From Unio delphinus (lineage: Eukaryota > Mollusca > Bivalvia > Unionida > Unionidae): a stretch of 64,000 nt of DNA. Of this stretch, positions 23,986-36,773 are shown piece by piece; position 1 is the stretch's first letter, and each line of letters starts with the position of its first letter. The position numbers and the translations under genes were made by a program. The notes below the pieces were generated by a model. That model was not told the origin of the DNA. It worked only from the letters and a program-made list of their open reading frames with translations, and searched no databases. Where the stretch lies: the NCBI GenBank assembly GCA_029339505.1, contig JAQISU010000179.1, forward strand, positions 14,880,001 to 14,944,000. The letters run 5' to 3'.

Positions 23986-24716
23986 TTAACCCTTTTGCTA
24001 AGACTACTGCATCTAAACGTCTCCTGTAAATAGCTCCTGAACCCCACTGATGCATATATGTAGTGCCAATAAGCCTAATTTTACTACCCATGTCGCTTAT
24101 GTGTGTAAAGTTCAGCAGTACTCGAAATCCCAGTGTCGCATCTATATGGATATGTTCACGGTGTTAACTAAACGTTGATTGGTTGAAAGTTCAGAAATTT
24201 ACATATTTTTGAAAACCATAACCAATGTGAGGACTCTTTATTTAACATTTGGATACAAATTTGAAAGCTGAGAGGTTAAATTTAGAAAGGCTTTTCTGTG
24301 CTTTACAAAACACATGTAGTTGATATAAACAAAAATTCTGATTCAGATATGAATGGCTTTAAAGGGTTCAGTGCAAGCGATATCAAAGAGTTTAATCAAT
24401 CATTCTTAGAAAAAGGATCAGATATTAATGTTCGTCCCATTTCAACACCAGATGCAAGTGAATTTTAATTGGATGACAAGGTGGACATAGTCCCACCTGC
24501 ACAATGGAGTGATGACCTTGACATGTTCAAGATCAATGATTTTGAGTCTCATGTTGGTTCAACAATTGAGCTTGGACTACTAAGCAATGAGCAAGTTTTA
24601 TTCTCATGTTTTTGTTCTAAATGTCCAGTGGAAAAGCTTGGATTTTGCCAAGAAAATATGGGACCAAAAGCAAGACATGAAATGAAATCAGCATCACAGA
24701 AATCGGGAAATATCTA
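23986..24716 (+). pseudogene. piggyBac-like remnant
   Basis: TTAA followed by CCCTTTTGCTAAGAC resembles a piggyBac target duplication plus terminal repeat. From about 24,348, a conceptual reading gives an N-terminal segment, a stop, then PPAQWSDDLDMFKINDFESH and a 'GSTIEL' stretch, reminiscent of the piggyBac N-terminal region just before the catalytic domain. The catalytic part and right end are missing. Confidence 0.4.
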
Positions 24717-25429
24717 GGAATATACATTATCACTTATATGTGGATAATGACTGTTTTGAGAGGTACCACTCTCAACATTGTAATTAGAATGAGGACTTCA
24801 TTCATGTTTTTGAATGTACATATGTAAATATTGGATTTATTTTGTGGGATTCAAAACAGTTTACATAACTGGGATTTCTTGATAGATGAGATGTAGGAGT
24901 ATATAAAGTGGAAATATATAAAATAACTCTTAGAAATTCTTTTCCATTTCACATGATGATGGCAATTATAGCTCCTACCACAAGACATAAACAAATTTGT
25001 GTGACGTCCAATAAACATAATTGAGTCCTTTCCAGCTATTATTCACAAAAATCTTAATACATGTACTCCTTTTTATTCTGTGTTGATTATTAACACTTTT
25101 TCTAGAAGCTTATTTTTCCTTTCATCTTTAAAGTAGCATTTCTTTCTGGGCACCATATTTAAAAATTCTATATTCAACAGTCTGATCATGCAGATGCTTT
25201 GCATGAACAAATAGTATAGTTTAAAGCATCTGGGATGCTGCTGTAAAGTTAGTCTGGTTCTCTGAACTATTTCCCTAATTCTAAGATGAAACCGGATACA
25301 AATAAAACACAGATGAACCAATTATCCAGATTTTTAGGCAACAATCATTTTTCTAGTATGCTGCAAGTCCGTATTTTAAGAGTAATTTTCATAAATTTAT
25401 ATAATAATAAAAGCTACCAGGTCTGTTTT
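24717..25429. other. intronic sequence without recognised gene
   Basis: No recognisable domain, RNA or repeat. Confidence 0.5.
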
Positions 25430-25645
25430 ATGTATACATGTCAGCATCCTACACTGTTTATTATCTGTATGTATTTATTTATGTCAGCATCCCACATTAT
25501 TATTTGTAGGTATATGTGTCAGCATTCTACATTGTTTATTGTTTGTATGCATATACATGTACCTATATCAGTATCCTACATGTTTTTTTATTTTTATGAA
25601 TATATCTATGTCAGCTTTCTACACTGTTTATTGTTTGTATGCCTA
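25430..25645. repeat. degenerate ~50-60-bp tandem repeat
   Basis: Four to five imperfect copies of 'atgtcagcatcctacactgt' plus 'ttattgtttgtatg'. A related unit stands alone at about 26,495-26,530. Open frames here are repeat artefacts. Confidence 0.75.
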
Positions 25646-25832
25646 ATAAAGCTGACCAGAATCTTCATTAAAAACATATAAGCTTTCATCAAAGGAAGTC
25701 AGCACCAAACGGAAATAAAAGCGATGGAATCTGATAGATTGATGCATTTTTCAAACTGACTGGAACATGTTTATTATACCATGAAATAATAATCTTTGCA
25801 GGAAAAATATTAAACTTACAGTCGCTACTAAC

Positions 25833-25865
25833 AGCATAAGCTGTAAAATGCAAATTTCCAATCTT
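25833..25865 (-). CDS. tentative small A2M/CD109-like exon
   Basis: After a 'tttcag' acceptor, the minus strand reads KIGNLHFTAYA and reaches a possible GTTAGT donor after 33 bp, keeping phase 0 to the 22.2-kb exon. A stronger GTAAGT donor 13 bp later (exon 25,820-25,865) would break phase with that exon. The similarity is weak because the piece is short. Confidence 0.35.
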
Positions 25866-26542
25866 CTGAAACCGTCGATATATGGCCATCAAATTAATTG
25901 AAGATGGGGTATCTCACAAAGATGTTTGATAAACTTATTAATTTGTTCAAGTTTTCATTTCCCTATCAAAAGCTACATCCATGGGTAGCCTCTGAAAGAT
26001 GATGATATCTCCAGCTGACCAAAATCAAGGCCAATTTAAGTACATGTGAACAGCTACAGTCATGTGCTACTTGCAACATTTGTAGTGAGTTGTGAAGTGA
26101 CAATCAGATATAGATCAATATGAGGACTACCATTTTAATATATACGTGCTTTGTTTTCTAATGGAATTTTAGTTATATATAAAGTTTATAACATGTGATC
26201 TATACTCGAATACATGGATTTAGTATATGCATTACTTCACAGATTATGTATTGTACTACACAAATGTCAAAGTAAAAGTTTTTATAGACTCATTTGTCTT
26301 CATTTAATCAATAGAACTAATTTTTGCACCCCTTTTTAAAATACTTCTCACACCTCCTGCCATATTTTGGTAAATGCATCATTTTCTTCAGCTAACTGAC
26401 CCTTTTGGTTATAACACAGTTTGGTCAATAACACGGTCAGGTTCTATTGACCTCAACTATCATGTTATATTGGGGTCACATTGAATATACATTTATGTTA
26501 GCATCCTATATTGCTTGTTGTTAGTATGTAACATAGACTTAC

Positions 26543-26695
26543 ATTTCTTATTGCATTTGCAAGGGTTTCTTCGCGGTTGACAAACCTATGTTCGTTGTAC
26601 CCCCCATCAGCCAGAACAGTCACTTCCAAATCAAGGGAAGGGTTGTATGTCCGAATATTATATTTTGATAATGCCTGTAGGCATACCACTGTGTC
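26543..26695 (-). CDS. A2M/CD109-like gene exon (end of thioester domain)
   Basis: A 153-bp, phase 0-0 minus-strand exon with 'gtacag' acceptor and GTAAGT donor. It starts DTVVCLQALSKYN, the signature that follows 'STQ' in the thioester domain of A2M, CD109 and complement C3-type proteins. It continues into a beta-rich linker with LEVTVLADGGYNEHRF. The upstream exon ends in FRSTQ, so the junction rebuilds the conserved STQDTV signature exactly. Confidence 0.88.
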
Positions 26696-26729
26696 CTGTA
26701 CAAATCATAAGGTATACAGTAAAACTTGA

Positions 26730-27120
26730 TTTCTACAAGCATAATACAACTAATTTACGGTATCAATTGAATGAACATAACACTAATGTATTATGCATTC
26801 ATAATCACACACACACACACACAGAGTGTACATTTGCAGTATAAATTAAATTAACATAACCACGACTGTATGATGCAAACATAACAAAATAAATGTAACA
26901 AATTTACTGTATAAAGAAAACTAACATAACCACTAATGTATTATGTATGCATAATAAAATAAATACATAATGTACAGTATGAAGTGAATTAACATATACA
27001 CTAATGCTTTAGTTATACATAGTAATATAGATATAATAAATCTGCAGTATAAATTGAATTAACATAACCACTAAAGTATGTAAAAAAATGTACATTGAGT
27101 TAAAATACCCAATGATGTGT
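26730..27120. repeat. degenerate ~75-80-bp tandem repeat
   Basis: Four or five decayed copies of 'aattaacataaccactaatg' plus 'tattatg-atgcataat-aaat'. A short CA tract sits at 26,807-26,821. Confidence 0.65.
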
Positions 27121-27154
27121 TATGTTTACATAATACTAAGGATAGTACAAATTA

Positions 27155-27400
27155 TGAATTGGGGCCCAGGGTGACTAAGAGGTTTAAAATGTTCACCTTT
27201 ACCAATCAATGCCATCTCACCTCTATCAACATAGGTTCAAGCCTCAGGCTCGGCAAATGTGGATATGTAAGAAAGCTTGCCAGTAGCTTCCCATGGGTCA
27301 GCAGTTCATCCCTGGGTTCTTTCTCCACTATTTAAACTGGCTACTTTGTGTAACCTATCATATGCTGAAATATGGTTCTAAACCTACAACAACCACAAAC
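27155..27400 (+). repeat. tRNA-derived SINE copy
   Basis: The head contains a B-box-like GGTTCAAGCCT (about 27,232-27,242) about 50 bases after an A-box-like stretch. The body matches 1-175. It is unrelated to the minus-strand SINE family at 16.3, 20.6 and 42.0 kb. Confidence 0.5.
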
Positions 27401-28690
27401 TAAGAATTATGTAAAGAAACTTTAAGATAGTCCTACGACTGAATGTATATATTGGTAGACAGCACATCAGCTCTTTGAACTCTTTAGAGTCTAGGGCATG
27501 GAATGTTCCCCAACTAGATGTAAAATTAACCAAAAGCTTTAAAACTTTTAAGAAAGACTGTGTACAGGATATACAATGTCCAGAAGATCCATTTTAGTGC
27601 TTATTTGTACATACCCATTTAATCTTTACATTACTGATCTGGCAATTTACACAGACCTAAAATTCTGTATCATAAACCCAGCCTAGCACTACTTGTATTG
27701 CTTTAATATATTGCATGACATTTATAGTCATTTCTAAAAACAGAACAGATTTTTAAATCAGCCATACAAGGAAAGGCTGAATGCATATTTATGTTATTTG
27801 AACTTGGATTAAACCACTGAAATTCCCAGTCCCATTGATCAATGAGATTTTCGTGATATTTCAGTTGCTTAGATTTTGGCTTTTATGTGTTGGGTGATAA
27901 AGCATGCTTAGGCATCTTGAAAAACTTTAAGCATCAAATCAAACCAGCCTGCATTGTTTCATGCTGATTGAGCTCTTCATTAATCCATCATAATCAATCA
28001 CTTTCTGAAGCTAACCAACCCTGCTGTGTGAATCAAGGATATTTATCACTTTATACTGCTTGAAATTGCTAACTAAATCTTTTTACACTGATTACGCCAT
28101 TACATAGTGACATAATCACAAGCAGTACTACCATAATTATACTACAATAGAAGCAAGGTATGATGGTGAAGAAAAAAATTGAAACATTTTAATAATAATT
28201 TTTCATATATGGGACATTTCATCCTGGGAGAAAGATTCTCTCATCAAGAAGGTCCACATGTATGAACCTTAAAAAACATTCCAGAAAAAAATAGCTTCAG
28301 ACTTTCAAAATATTTATTGGGTTGTGGGTGGGATGCAAGTATCAATACTAAACCTTAATATTACTTCAGATTAAAATTGATTGAGTAATTTTGAGAATAA
28401 AATTTACATCTGCAATGTAAAGATGATTATCAAAAAGAACACTGGCTTCACTGACTCTGGTTAAAATAATTACATTCTCTTACAATGCTGTTGAGACTAC
28501 ATGCTGGGAACTGTATTTTTGTGTACATGGTAAATTCTTGTCACTTTTTAAGTAGAAAAAAAACCAAAGAAAACCAAAGCAATATCATTTAGAATTTATT
28601 TGTTAAAAAATACCTAAATGACTATTACAAATCTAGTTGGCATGTAAGAAAAAACAAGATTAAACTCAGACCTTATTAGAGTCCAAAATG
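27401..28690. other. intronic sequence without recognised gene
   Basis: No coding or repeat structure could be identified by eye. Confidence 0.5.
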
Positions 28691-28699
28691 GGGCACAAC

Positions 28700-29366
28700 A
28701 AAATAGGATGGTAATTAATGAAAATAAAACAAAATGTATGATTTTGGGGACATCACAAAGTTGTAGAAGTCAGGGAACCCAAAGCTGTCTCAATAAATTA
28801 ACATCCATTAGAAAATATAAAACATGAAAAGCCTATAGGTGTGTCCATAGATAATAGTTTATGACCACATTGACAAGTTTTGTAAAACACTGTCATCAAA
28901 AATTGCCCTACTCAGCAGAATCAAGAAATGTTTACCTATGGAAATGCGCAGTCTATATTACAAGTCATATATTCTTCCAACAATGGATTAATGTTCAAAT
29001 GTATGGAGAAACTGCTAAATCTGAGCTTGATAGGATTTATAAACTTCAGAAACGAGCAGCACACGTAATGTTAGATGCATCTATTTATCCTCCCTCAAAA
29101 GCATTAGTTACAGAACTCAAATGGTTCACAATATATGACAATAGATTTTCACAGGGCAGTTCTTTTATATAAATGTCATCATGGGACTGCACTAGAGTAT
29201 CTTTAGAACCTATTCAGGCTTTTTTCAACACAATATACCAGTTGAGATCAATATCACATGGAAACCTAACACCAAAATCAAGAACAGGGCAATTTAAAAA
29301 GAGCTTCCAATACTCTAGTACAGTTCTGTGGAACAAGGTTCCACTACATGTAAAAAAAATCTGCTG
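28700..29366 (+). pseudogene. non-LTR retrotransposon RT C-terminal remnant
   Basis: Shifting frames read 'NENKTKCMILG', 'PIGVSIDN', then SELDRIYKLQKRAAHVMLDA, and later 'GQFKKSFQYSSTVLWNKVP'. These are the post-catalytic thumb and tail motifs of jockey/CR1-type reverse transcriptases. The copy is 5'-truncated with several frameshifts and stops. It ends downstream in a simple ATT tract, as expected of a non-LTR 3' end. Confidence 0.8.
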
Positions 29367-29569
29367 AAAATATTAGAGTATTTAAGTTGAGATATCATGA
29401 GTATGTATGTGTTTCTATTAGAAAAAGGAATTTAGTATTTTAATACTAAACATGATAAAATAAACAGTAATTGTTGCTATATTCATATAATCTGCATTGA
29501 TATAATCTTCATAAGACGGCCTCAAGGGAGAAAACTCCTTGATTAATGAGTCACCCTCTATAAATAAAG

Positions 29570-29570
<1 letters not shown>

Positions 29571-29620
<50 letters not shown>
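29571..29620 (+). repeat. (ATT)n tract at the non-LTR 3' end
   Basis: About sixteen ATT units directly after 'ctctataaataaagc'. It marks the 3' terminus of the retrotransposon copy at 28.7-29.6 kb. Confidence 0.85.
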
Positions 29621-29813
29621 CTTACTTGGCTTTGCATTACCAAGTGTGCTAAAACTGAAGTTCAATATGCAGATATTTGTAAAATAGGAATATATGTAAT
29701 GGAATCAATGTTCATTCTTAATCTTTCCCAGAGTACTTCAGAAATGTCTGCACATTCCTAAATATAGTTTCCGCAACTTCTGTCTGAAGACCCCCGCCCA
29801 ATCGGTAACTAAG

Positions 29814-31132
29814 TACACCACACCCTCGATAACTCTCGCACACTGGGATCCAAAAACATCGACCGCACTATAAGTGAGGTGCGAGTTATCGAGGGACCTA
29901 TAATAACAACAGGATCAATACAACTTAGGAAAAAGGGTGGGTGGGTGGCAGATTTTTTAGTTTTTAATACTCACTTTATAATAATGCTGTGATTGACTGT
30001 GAATAAGTATATCTTCATAACGGTGTAGTTGATTTTTTGCTCATAGAGTAACATTAATTTCAGGATAAATTACCGTATATTGAGGAGTTAATCAAAAACA
30101 TTATTCCACGTGGTTTCCGTTCGATTAAAACATGTACCGATCTAGACATTGTGTATTACGTGAATAATGTTTGTGCTGAATTGGATACATTTTTGTTTTA
30201 TTGTTTGATCCAAATTAGATGTATTTGTTTAATACAAAAGATCGACTCTCTTTTCGAGAAACAATGTCGATCGATCAATTTGTATACAATGTATATATTT
30301 GATTGTGGTAGAAGTAAAATGAAAAATTTGAAACAATGCAAATTAGAACACGATAATACAAATGCTGGTTGTGATATGCTTGATAAATGACTAGACTTTT
30401 TGTTTGAAAAAAATCACTTAATTTTTGGTGTTGCTCCCTGATTTCACTGCTGTCGAGCAAAATCGTCACTTTCTTGATTCGATGCACAATACATAAGTGA
30501 TAAAACAATACAGGTCTCTTTCAATAGATTATTTTAGTGCAACAAACACTTTGCCAAGTTTGTTGATCAAAACAAAGCCAGCAGGTAGTTAGATTCTCAC
30601 GAAGTACACACGGGTTCGATGTGACGTTGATTATCTCTTTTCATGTTCTCAAAGAAAAGAATATGTTGCAATTATAATGTTTAAATTGAAACGGAAATAA
30701 AGGATTATAATGTGTTTTTCACACAGCAAGATATTTAACTGCTGTTTATTTCATTATCTGTTGCCACCTGTTAGCATTTACCGGACATTTTCATTGATCG
30801 CTATTTCACCAGACTGTTTATTTACGGCGTATTGATGACGGTGTATCAACAAATAAATCCGAACATAATATGTGATATTTTAATTAGAATTTGCAAATTT
30901 CACAATACAGAATAGATCTTTATGGGCAATTATCACCATTTTTGATGATAAAATGAGAAATGTATAAAGGTTTAATTTACCAATTCATTTCGTAATTTTT
31001 TCACGTTAAGCATATTTTTAAAGATTTTTTAAATATATTTTTTCTTTGGGGAAAAATCGGGATCTACGCCAGACACCGCATTATAAGTGGTTCGCGAGTT
31101 ATCAGGGCGCGAGTTCTTGAGGGAGCGGTGTA
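29814..31132. mobile_element. TA-flanked pogo-type element, 1.3 kb, non-autonomous
   Basis: The left end TACACCACACCCTCGATAAC and right end GAACTC-reading inverse (GAGTTCTTGAGGGAGCGGTG, then TA) are inverted copies. Second-order copies, 'gcgagttatcgaggga' at 29,885 and 'gcgagttatcagggcgcgag' at 31,094, lie just inside. The interior has an 80-codon open stretch (30,151-30,390) without any transposase motif, so it is non-autonomous or heavily deleted. Confidence 0.75.
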
Positions 31133-31182
31133 TTATCATTAAACAATAATGAAGTTGAACAATGAAGTCTTAAAACATTTAC

Positions 31183-31361
31183 CTGTGTTGATCTGAATGA
31201 GCCATGGGAATTCATATTGACAGTCAGCCAATTGACAATATCCCTGGCGTATTCAAGGTCATCAAATTCTAGCTGTGTCAATAGAGCATAGCATGTGGTC
31301 TCTGCTGTTTTAGCTGAGGGTTGACTATTACCTTCACTTTCCAATCCCCAATACCTAAAAT
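31183..31361 (-). CDS. A2M/CD109-like gene exon (thioester domain)
   Basis: A 179-bp minus-strand exon; donor GTAAAT below 31,183. With acceptor 'acttctag' at 31,362 the phase fits the 36.6-kb exon (one base left over there, two supplied here). A second possible acceptor at 31,355 would break the frame. It encodes FRYWGLESEG, then AETTCYALLTQLEFDDLEYA and a 'IVNWL' helix, ending GSFRSTQ: the classic alpha-alpha toroid helices of the thioester domain. Confidence 0.88.
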
Positions 31362-31429
31362 CTAGAAGTAACAATTTTATTATTTATTACATAATGTCAT
31401 GATCATAAAAAGTTGTTCACCTATTTTTC

Positions 31430-33000
31430 AACACACACACACACACATATGCACGAGATATTCCCTTGCCAACCATACATAACCTTCAATTTATGCAGTG
31501 CAAGTAAACACCCTAGTTACTGTATAAATGGACTCGGAACCAAAGTTATTGTGTGCGGATTTATTTAGTGACTGGAATGGGATTATATTGTCTGAGTTTC
31601 CTTTGACAGTTCCTGCCCCATTTGAGATGTTTTGACATTTATGTTGAGACTCCATGGGGTCAGAGGCCATTAGTTATTGAAAAGTTGGAAGTCCTTGCCA
31701 CCTAGCGAAAGTCTGATTCATGAAGCATACAGCATATGACAGCAACATTTTTTGTAGCACAATACTACTGCATCGACATGTGCTCTTTCCTCTATGAACT
31801 TGGTGTTCTCCATTTTGCTGTCACAGTGATAGGTTTCTGATTGTAGTTCTTGGAATAGATGTATTGAAAATTAGGTACACGTTCATTTTACAAACACTTT
31901 CATTTAATATTTTTAAATTTTGTACAACAACATTGGGAAGGGAATTTTTTAGTTTATATAACATAACTTTTGGACCTCCAAGGCATGGGCATGTAGACTG
32001 CAATATTTGCTTAGTCATGTGACAAACCTTGCAAACGGTGAGTATCAGGTCAAATTTTAATAATGCTGTAGTTAAATCTCGTCTCTCAGTGGATCAAAGA
32101 TATAACAGATGTTATTATCACATTTTGGAGTGGGAAGGGTCAGAGAAAACTAGGACTAGGGAAACTACTGTTGGGATATTGGTTTTAAAACTTTATTATC
32201 ATTAAAGCTACTGTAAAAGTCAGAAATGCATTAATTCATGTTTTTCTTTAAAAATAATTTTCACAAATTTATGCAAATAATAAACCATGCATTTATGATA
32301 CTAGCTGATTAACAATTTGGCCTTGTCCTGACTTTTTCCATCGTTGCCATTACAAAGTAGTAGTGGCAGTTGCACAACACTATAGCAGAAACTCTGTGTG
32401 CGTGCAAACTAATATTACTGTTTGCTAGTGCATTGCATACATATCATGGACAAAAATAAGCTGTTCTGTATATATGAAAATTCTAGCTTCCCATTAGATG
32501 GAAAGTTCTAGAAGTCCAGAACTAGGAAGAAAACGCACTCAGACTACTTGTGGGACTTCAAAAATGTGATATAAAGAGGGAATATATAATAGTGACTGGT
32601 AAGTATTACACCATCAAATTTAGTTAAACCGGCTATCACCCAAAACCCCAAACTACTTTTTATTATCAGAAGATAGTATCTTTTTTCTGCATTGCTGAAT
32701 TTCTCACTGCTATGGATGGCTGATGGCCTAAAAAAATGGTAAATAAAGGATACAATTACCCTTACAATAGGAAATGTCCACCACTGTAAGTTGTTATCAG
32801 CTTTGGGCACATTTTGTACCATAAGTATTGGTCTCAAAGAAAATATACCTTCAAATGAGCAATGCTTTTTCTGAACTAAAGCATATTTGAAAAGGCTGCC
32901 CAACAACCATCAATGGTAGAAATCGAACATTCTCTCTCTTTGAAGTGGAATAGAACAGAGTCAGTTACTGTGCTCATAAAGGCACAGATAGGATTAATGC
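31430..33000. other. intronic sequence without recognised gene
   Basis: A short CA tract is at 31,431-31,446. The 120-codon open stretch at 32,544-32,906 (minus) has no recognisable motif. Confidence 0.5.
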
Positions 33001-34110
33001 ATTGCATATTGTATCAATCACAAATAATTCTCCAGTTTACATCATATACCAAGCCTGAATATAATTGGCAACATTGTTTGCAAATGTGTCCTGGAAGATA
33101 GATCTCTAGAGGTAAGCCAACTATGAAGCTGAGGGCTGCCTTGCGGTTGACAGCCCGTGGTGTCATCTCAAATCCTTCATCTGGTCTTGGTTGGTCTGCC
33201 CACTGGTCAAAAATATCACTGAACCATGATAATTGGGGCCACAAACAGGCTATGAGCTGAACAGTTGTGCAGCATTTCTGAAATCATTGAGTGGCATGAA
33301 GGTGCAAGTGAACTGAAGATCCCACTTCAGAATGAAAGTATCCAAAACCCAGGCCATCTGGTATGGGACTGGGGAAATTTAAAAGGGGAGTTGTTTGTTT
33401 AGCTTCACTGCAAACAAGATACTGGGGTCTATGTATTGGCTTAGAAATTACTATTTGAGGACTATCAAAATGAGCTGAACAGTTGAAATAGATTCTACCC
33501 TGTTCTATTCAACTTTGCAGACAATGCCTCTGGATCATCTGTCAATGTGGTGAGATTTACTTTAGCCTTTGTTCTTGAACATAGCTTTAAACATCCATGT
33601 GTGACTTTTAACACACAAAAAAACTGGGTTCTCTTTTCCTTACGAAGAGGACCTGTTATAGCTGCAGTGTCTAGCATACACACATGGCTTCTAAGCATTT
33701 CTTTGTCCCTGACTTGTGCAATTGTGGGCATGGCAATGTGACCCCCATGCTTCAGAAACAAATTGGAATGTAAAAAGTCTATCCTTCAGTGTTTGGAAAG
33801 CATGCTCTCACACATCTGCCCAAATAACTTTACTTGGGGCCCGTTTCTTGATCAAGTCAAACAGCAGCCCCACAATCGCACTGAAATTGGCCACATACCT
33901 AAATACCAGGCCAATCCCAGGAATGATCTAACCTCAGTTTTCGTAGTGGGCCGTGCCACTTTTCACACCCAACAAAGCTGAGTTCTCGTACCCTTATTAA
34001 ATGGGCCCATGACAGCTACAGTGTCTAACATATGCACATGGCTTCTAAACATTTCTTTGTTCCCCTGATTTATGCAATCGCAAGCAGAGCAATGTGACAA
34101 CCAGCAATAA
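33000..34110 (-). other. unassigned repeat-like region with open minus-strand stretches
   Basis: At 33,100-33,280 the minus strand is open for about 60 codons after a 'gatttcag' site, including LSWFSDIFDQWADQPRPDEG. I do not recognise it, and it cannot be an exon of the A2M-like gene because that gene is already in phase across this interval. Two diverged copies of one sequence lie at about 33,600-33,740 and 33,975-34,110 ('cagtgtcta-cata-acacat' then 'ggcttcta-acatttctttg'). Confidence 0.4.
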
Positions 34111-34989
34111 CAAGATTTTCAAGATGGTTGCCCTGGCAGTCTTAATGGATGTCAGACTAGCACCATTTTCATTTAGGACCAAATAAACCAAGGGATTAAT
34201 TTATGTGTAAAAGGCAATCCTCCAAGTAGATTACAAGATGTAGTACAAATAAAGTAATGGACAGAAGGACACAAGGCATCAGATGACATATGTTGAACAA
34301 TGGACTGCAAACCATCCATTGGGTCTTCTGGTCTATGACCAGACTAAAGCTAAGATTCTTAAAGACGCAACTTTTTTGTATCAGCTGAACAGTTGTTTTT
34401 CTTGTTTACAACTGAAGTCTGATTTTCTTACACACTTGCACAAATATGTTTTTTTTGAGCAACTGAAAGAATCATGAACACTCAATTATACAATGATTGA
34501 ATGGGAACAAACCCAGGGGACAACCATTTCATTTTTTGGTTTTTTAATCTAATATGTGATACAAATACCTGCCATCAGCCATCATACAAAAACACATAAG
34601 TGGAGCATGTCAAAATAGATAAGGTAATAGACTTGACCTACATAGGCTCTATGGTCATTGGGCTCAGACAACACATCCTTCGTTCCCCACCACCATCTTA
34701 CTAAAGTCAAGTGGTGGGAAAATGGGGTGTCAAAATTTAGAATGTGTACAAGAATCATTCAAAACTGACATTTTGTTATACAGCTCTGAATCAAATAATT
34801 TATTCTTAAAATAATGGTTAAGTTTTATGAAAAAATTGTTTAATTCATTAAAATTGCCATAAGACTTTATTAATGCAAAGGATCATAAAGCTCAAAAATA
34901 GGTTACTGATGTAGTCAGGTGATGTATATCGAAGTGCAAGTCATGTCCTCCTACATTAACAGGTTGAAATAGAAAATAAACTTGTTTAC

Positions 34990-35350
34990 TTCTGCTACCA
35001 ATCTGCCTGTAACCAATACAGAGTAATATTTGCTGATGACTGGGCTACAAATGCATGGAATTTGACCCTCTTCATGATTGGGCTACAAAATTCATAGAAT
35101 TTCACCCACTTACTGAGTAATATTTATTAATGATTGGGCTACAAAATGCATAAAATTTCACCCACGTATTCAAACTCTTGATGGGGCTACAAAATGGCGG
35201 TAATTTCACCCATTTAACAGAGTAATATTTGCTGATAGTTGGACGACAGAATGCATGGAATTTCATACATGTACAGATTTTCATGACTGAAGGGCTACAA
35301 AATACATCACATTTCAGTCACTTAAACTTGTGATTGGGCAGTGCATTTAA
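34990..35350. repeat. degenerate ~57-60-bp tandem repeat
   Basis: Six decayed copies of 'gggctacaaaatgcatggaa' plus 'tttcacccactta', some followed by 'agagtaatatttgctgatg'. The minus-strand 60-codon open frame across it is a repeat artefact. Confidence 0.75.
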
Positions 35351-35359
35351 TTTCACCCA

Positions 35360-36586
35360 CTTAAACAAACTTCATGTGTTTTAGAAGAGCTAAAAGATAG
35401 TTTGGTTAGATCCAGATTTAATTTGCACATATATCAATTAGATTATTCCTTAATACAGTTGTAAATTAAAAAAAAACTCCTGTTTTTCTTCACTCATGCT
35501 AAGTTGAAGTTAGTGTTAATGCTCACTAACATCTTCACAGTTAAAATCCCTCCATAAAATAATACTGTATATGTTATTATCTACATTAGATCAATGAATG
35601 ACTCAATTAATTTGTGGCCCCAAAATATCATGTCTATTTGCTTATAAGGACCGCAAGCATTTATCAAAGCAATATCATCCATTTGAAATTCTATCTTTAA
35701 GATGATAAAAATCTATCATTTAAGGTAGATGTCTCTTTTTAGTATGTCATACTTCAATACCACATAAAAACACTGATAAATCTGGTGAAAGTGGTACAAA
35801 TGCACTTGGGTATGTACACATTTAAACATGAAGGTAATGTATTCTAAACCAATCTTCTGCAACTCCATGCAAATCATTCATACCCATTTTCACTCCAAGA
35901 AATGGAGTCACGTTCATTGATCTTATATCCATTGTATAAAGTGCAAGGTCAAATATCATGGCAAAGAACATTAATTTCTTTAGATTCCATGAAAACACGC
36001 ACAGAACAAATTGAGTGAAAGTGGTTCATATACACTGGGAAATATACACATTGTCTAAGCATGAAGGTACAATTTGATCATTTGTAGTAAATGGCTTGGC
36101 TAACATTACTATAATGTCATGAAATTTGAACTCCAAAAGCTTCTTGGTAATTTTGACCAACGTTATGCAAATACATGCTGGTTACTGGATAAATCTATTT
36201 TTGAGATACAAGAATGACCCATTTCTGAAAGGACACTTTGGAATGTAGTTTGATTCTATGCTCACATCAGACTAATTTGTTTACCTAGATTCACTGCAAT
36301 CAACAGACATCAATGTAAGTTGGAATAATGTGTCTGAGGATTAACAGCAACCAAACTATTCACTTGAAATGGAGATGGATATGATAATTTCCATCAAGAT
36401 GCACAATGCTGAAAGGAAACATTCACAATACTTGAAATTGTTTTTATGTAAATTTTAGCAATACTGCACTTTAATCAAGTCAGATCTATAGTGGGACACA
36501 AGTTGCTGAGGGTCAGTCCCAGAAAGAACTATACTAATCATAATAAGCCTGGGGAGTTGTAACACTAAATGCATTTATCAACTTAC
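35360..36586. other. intronic sequence without recognised gene
   Basis: No recognisable coding sequence. Two stretches, about 35,690-35,830 and 35,900-36,070, share phrases such as 'gtgaaagtggt-ca-atacact' and look like an old duplication. Confidence 0.45.
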
Positions 36587-36773
36587 TTTGTCCTGCTGTT
36601 CTGCTCAGAGCTTTCAGTCGGTTGTTGGCATCCGTCATGTGAGGACTTTTAGATATGGCCAATGCATAGGCTGCAATTGCTAGGACATACATGTCATTCA
36701 TGTTTTTATAATTTCCTTCCACATATTTCCTGGCTTTGTCAATTCCAGCAATCACTGTCTGGGATACCTTTAC
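36587..36773 (-). CDS. A2M/CD109-like gene exon (thioester domain)
   Basis: A 187-bp minus-strand exon with 'cataaag' acceptor and GTAAGT donor. It encodes VSQTVIAGIDKARKYVEGN, then MNDMYVLAIAAYALAISKS and a basic loop NNRLKALSRTAGQ. The 'a--Yle' helix followed by 'd-Y-lAi-aYAL-l--s' is a defining helix pair of the A2M/CD109/C3 thioester domain. It enters phase 0 from the 43.9-kb exon and leaves one base for the next. Confidence 0.88.

Noticed and set aside
25820..25865. A2M-like exon ending at the stronger GTAAGT donor
   Set aside because: It leaves a phase that does not fit the 22.2-kb exon; the 33-bp version with GTTAGT fits, so only that one is listed, with low confidence.
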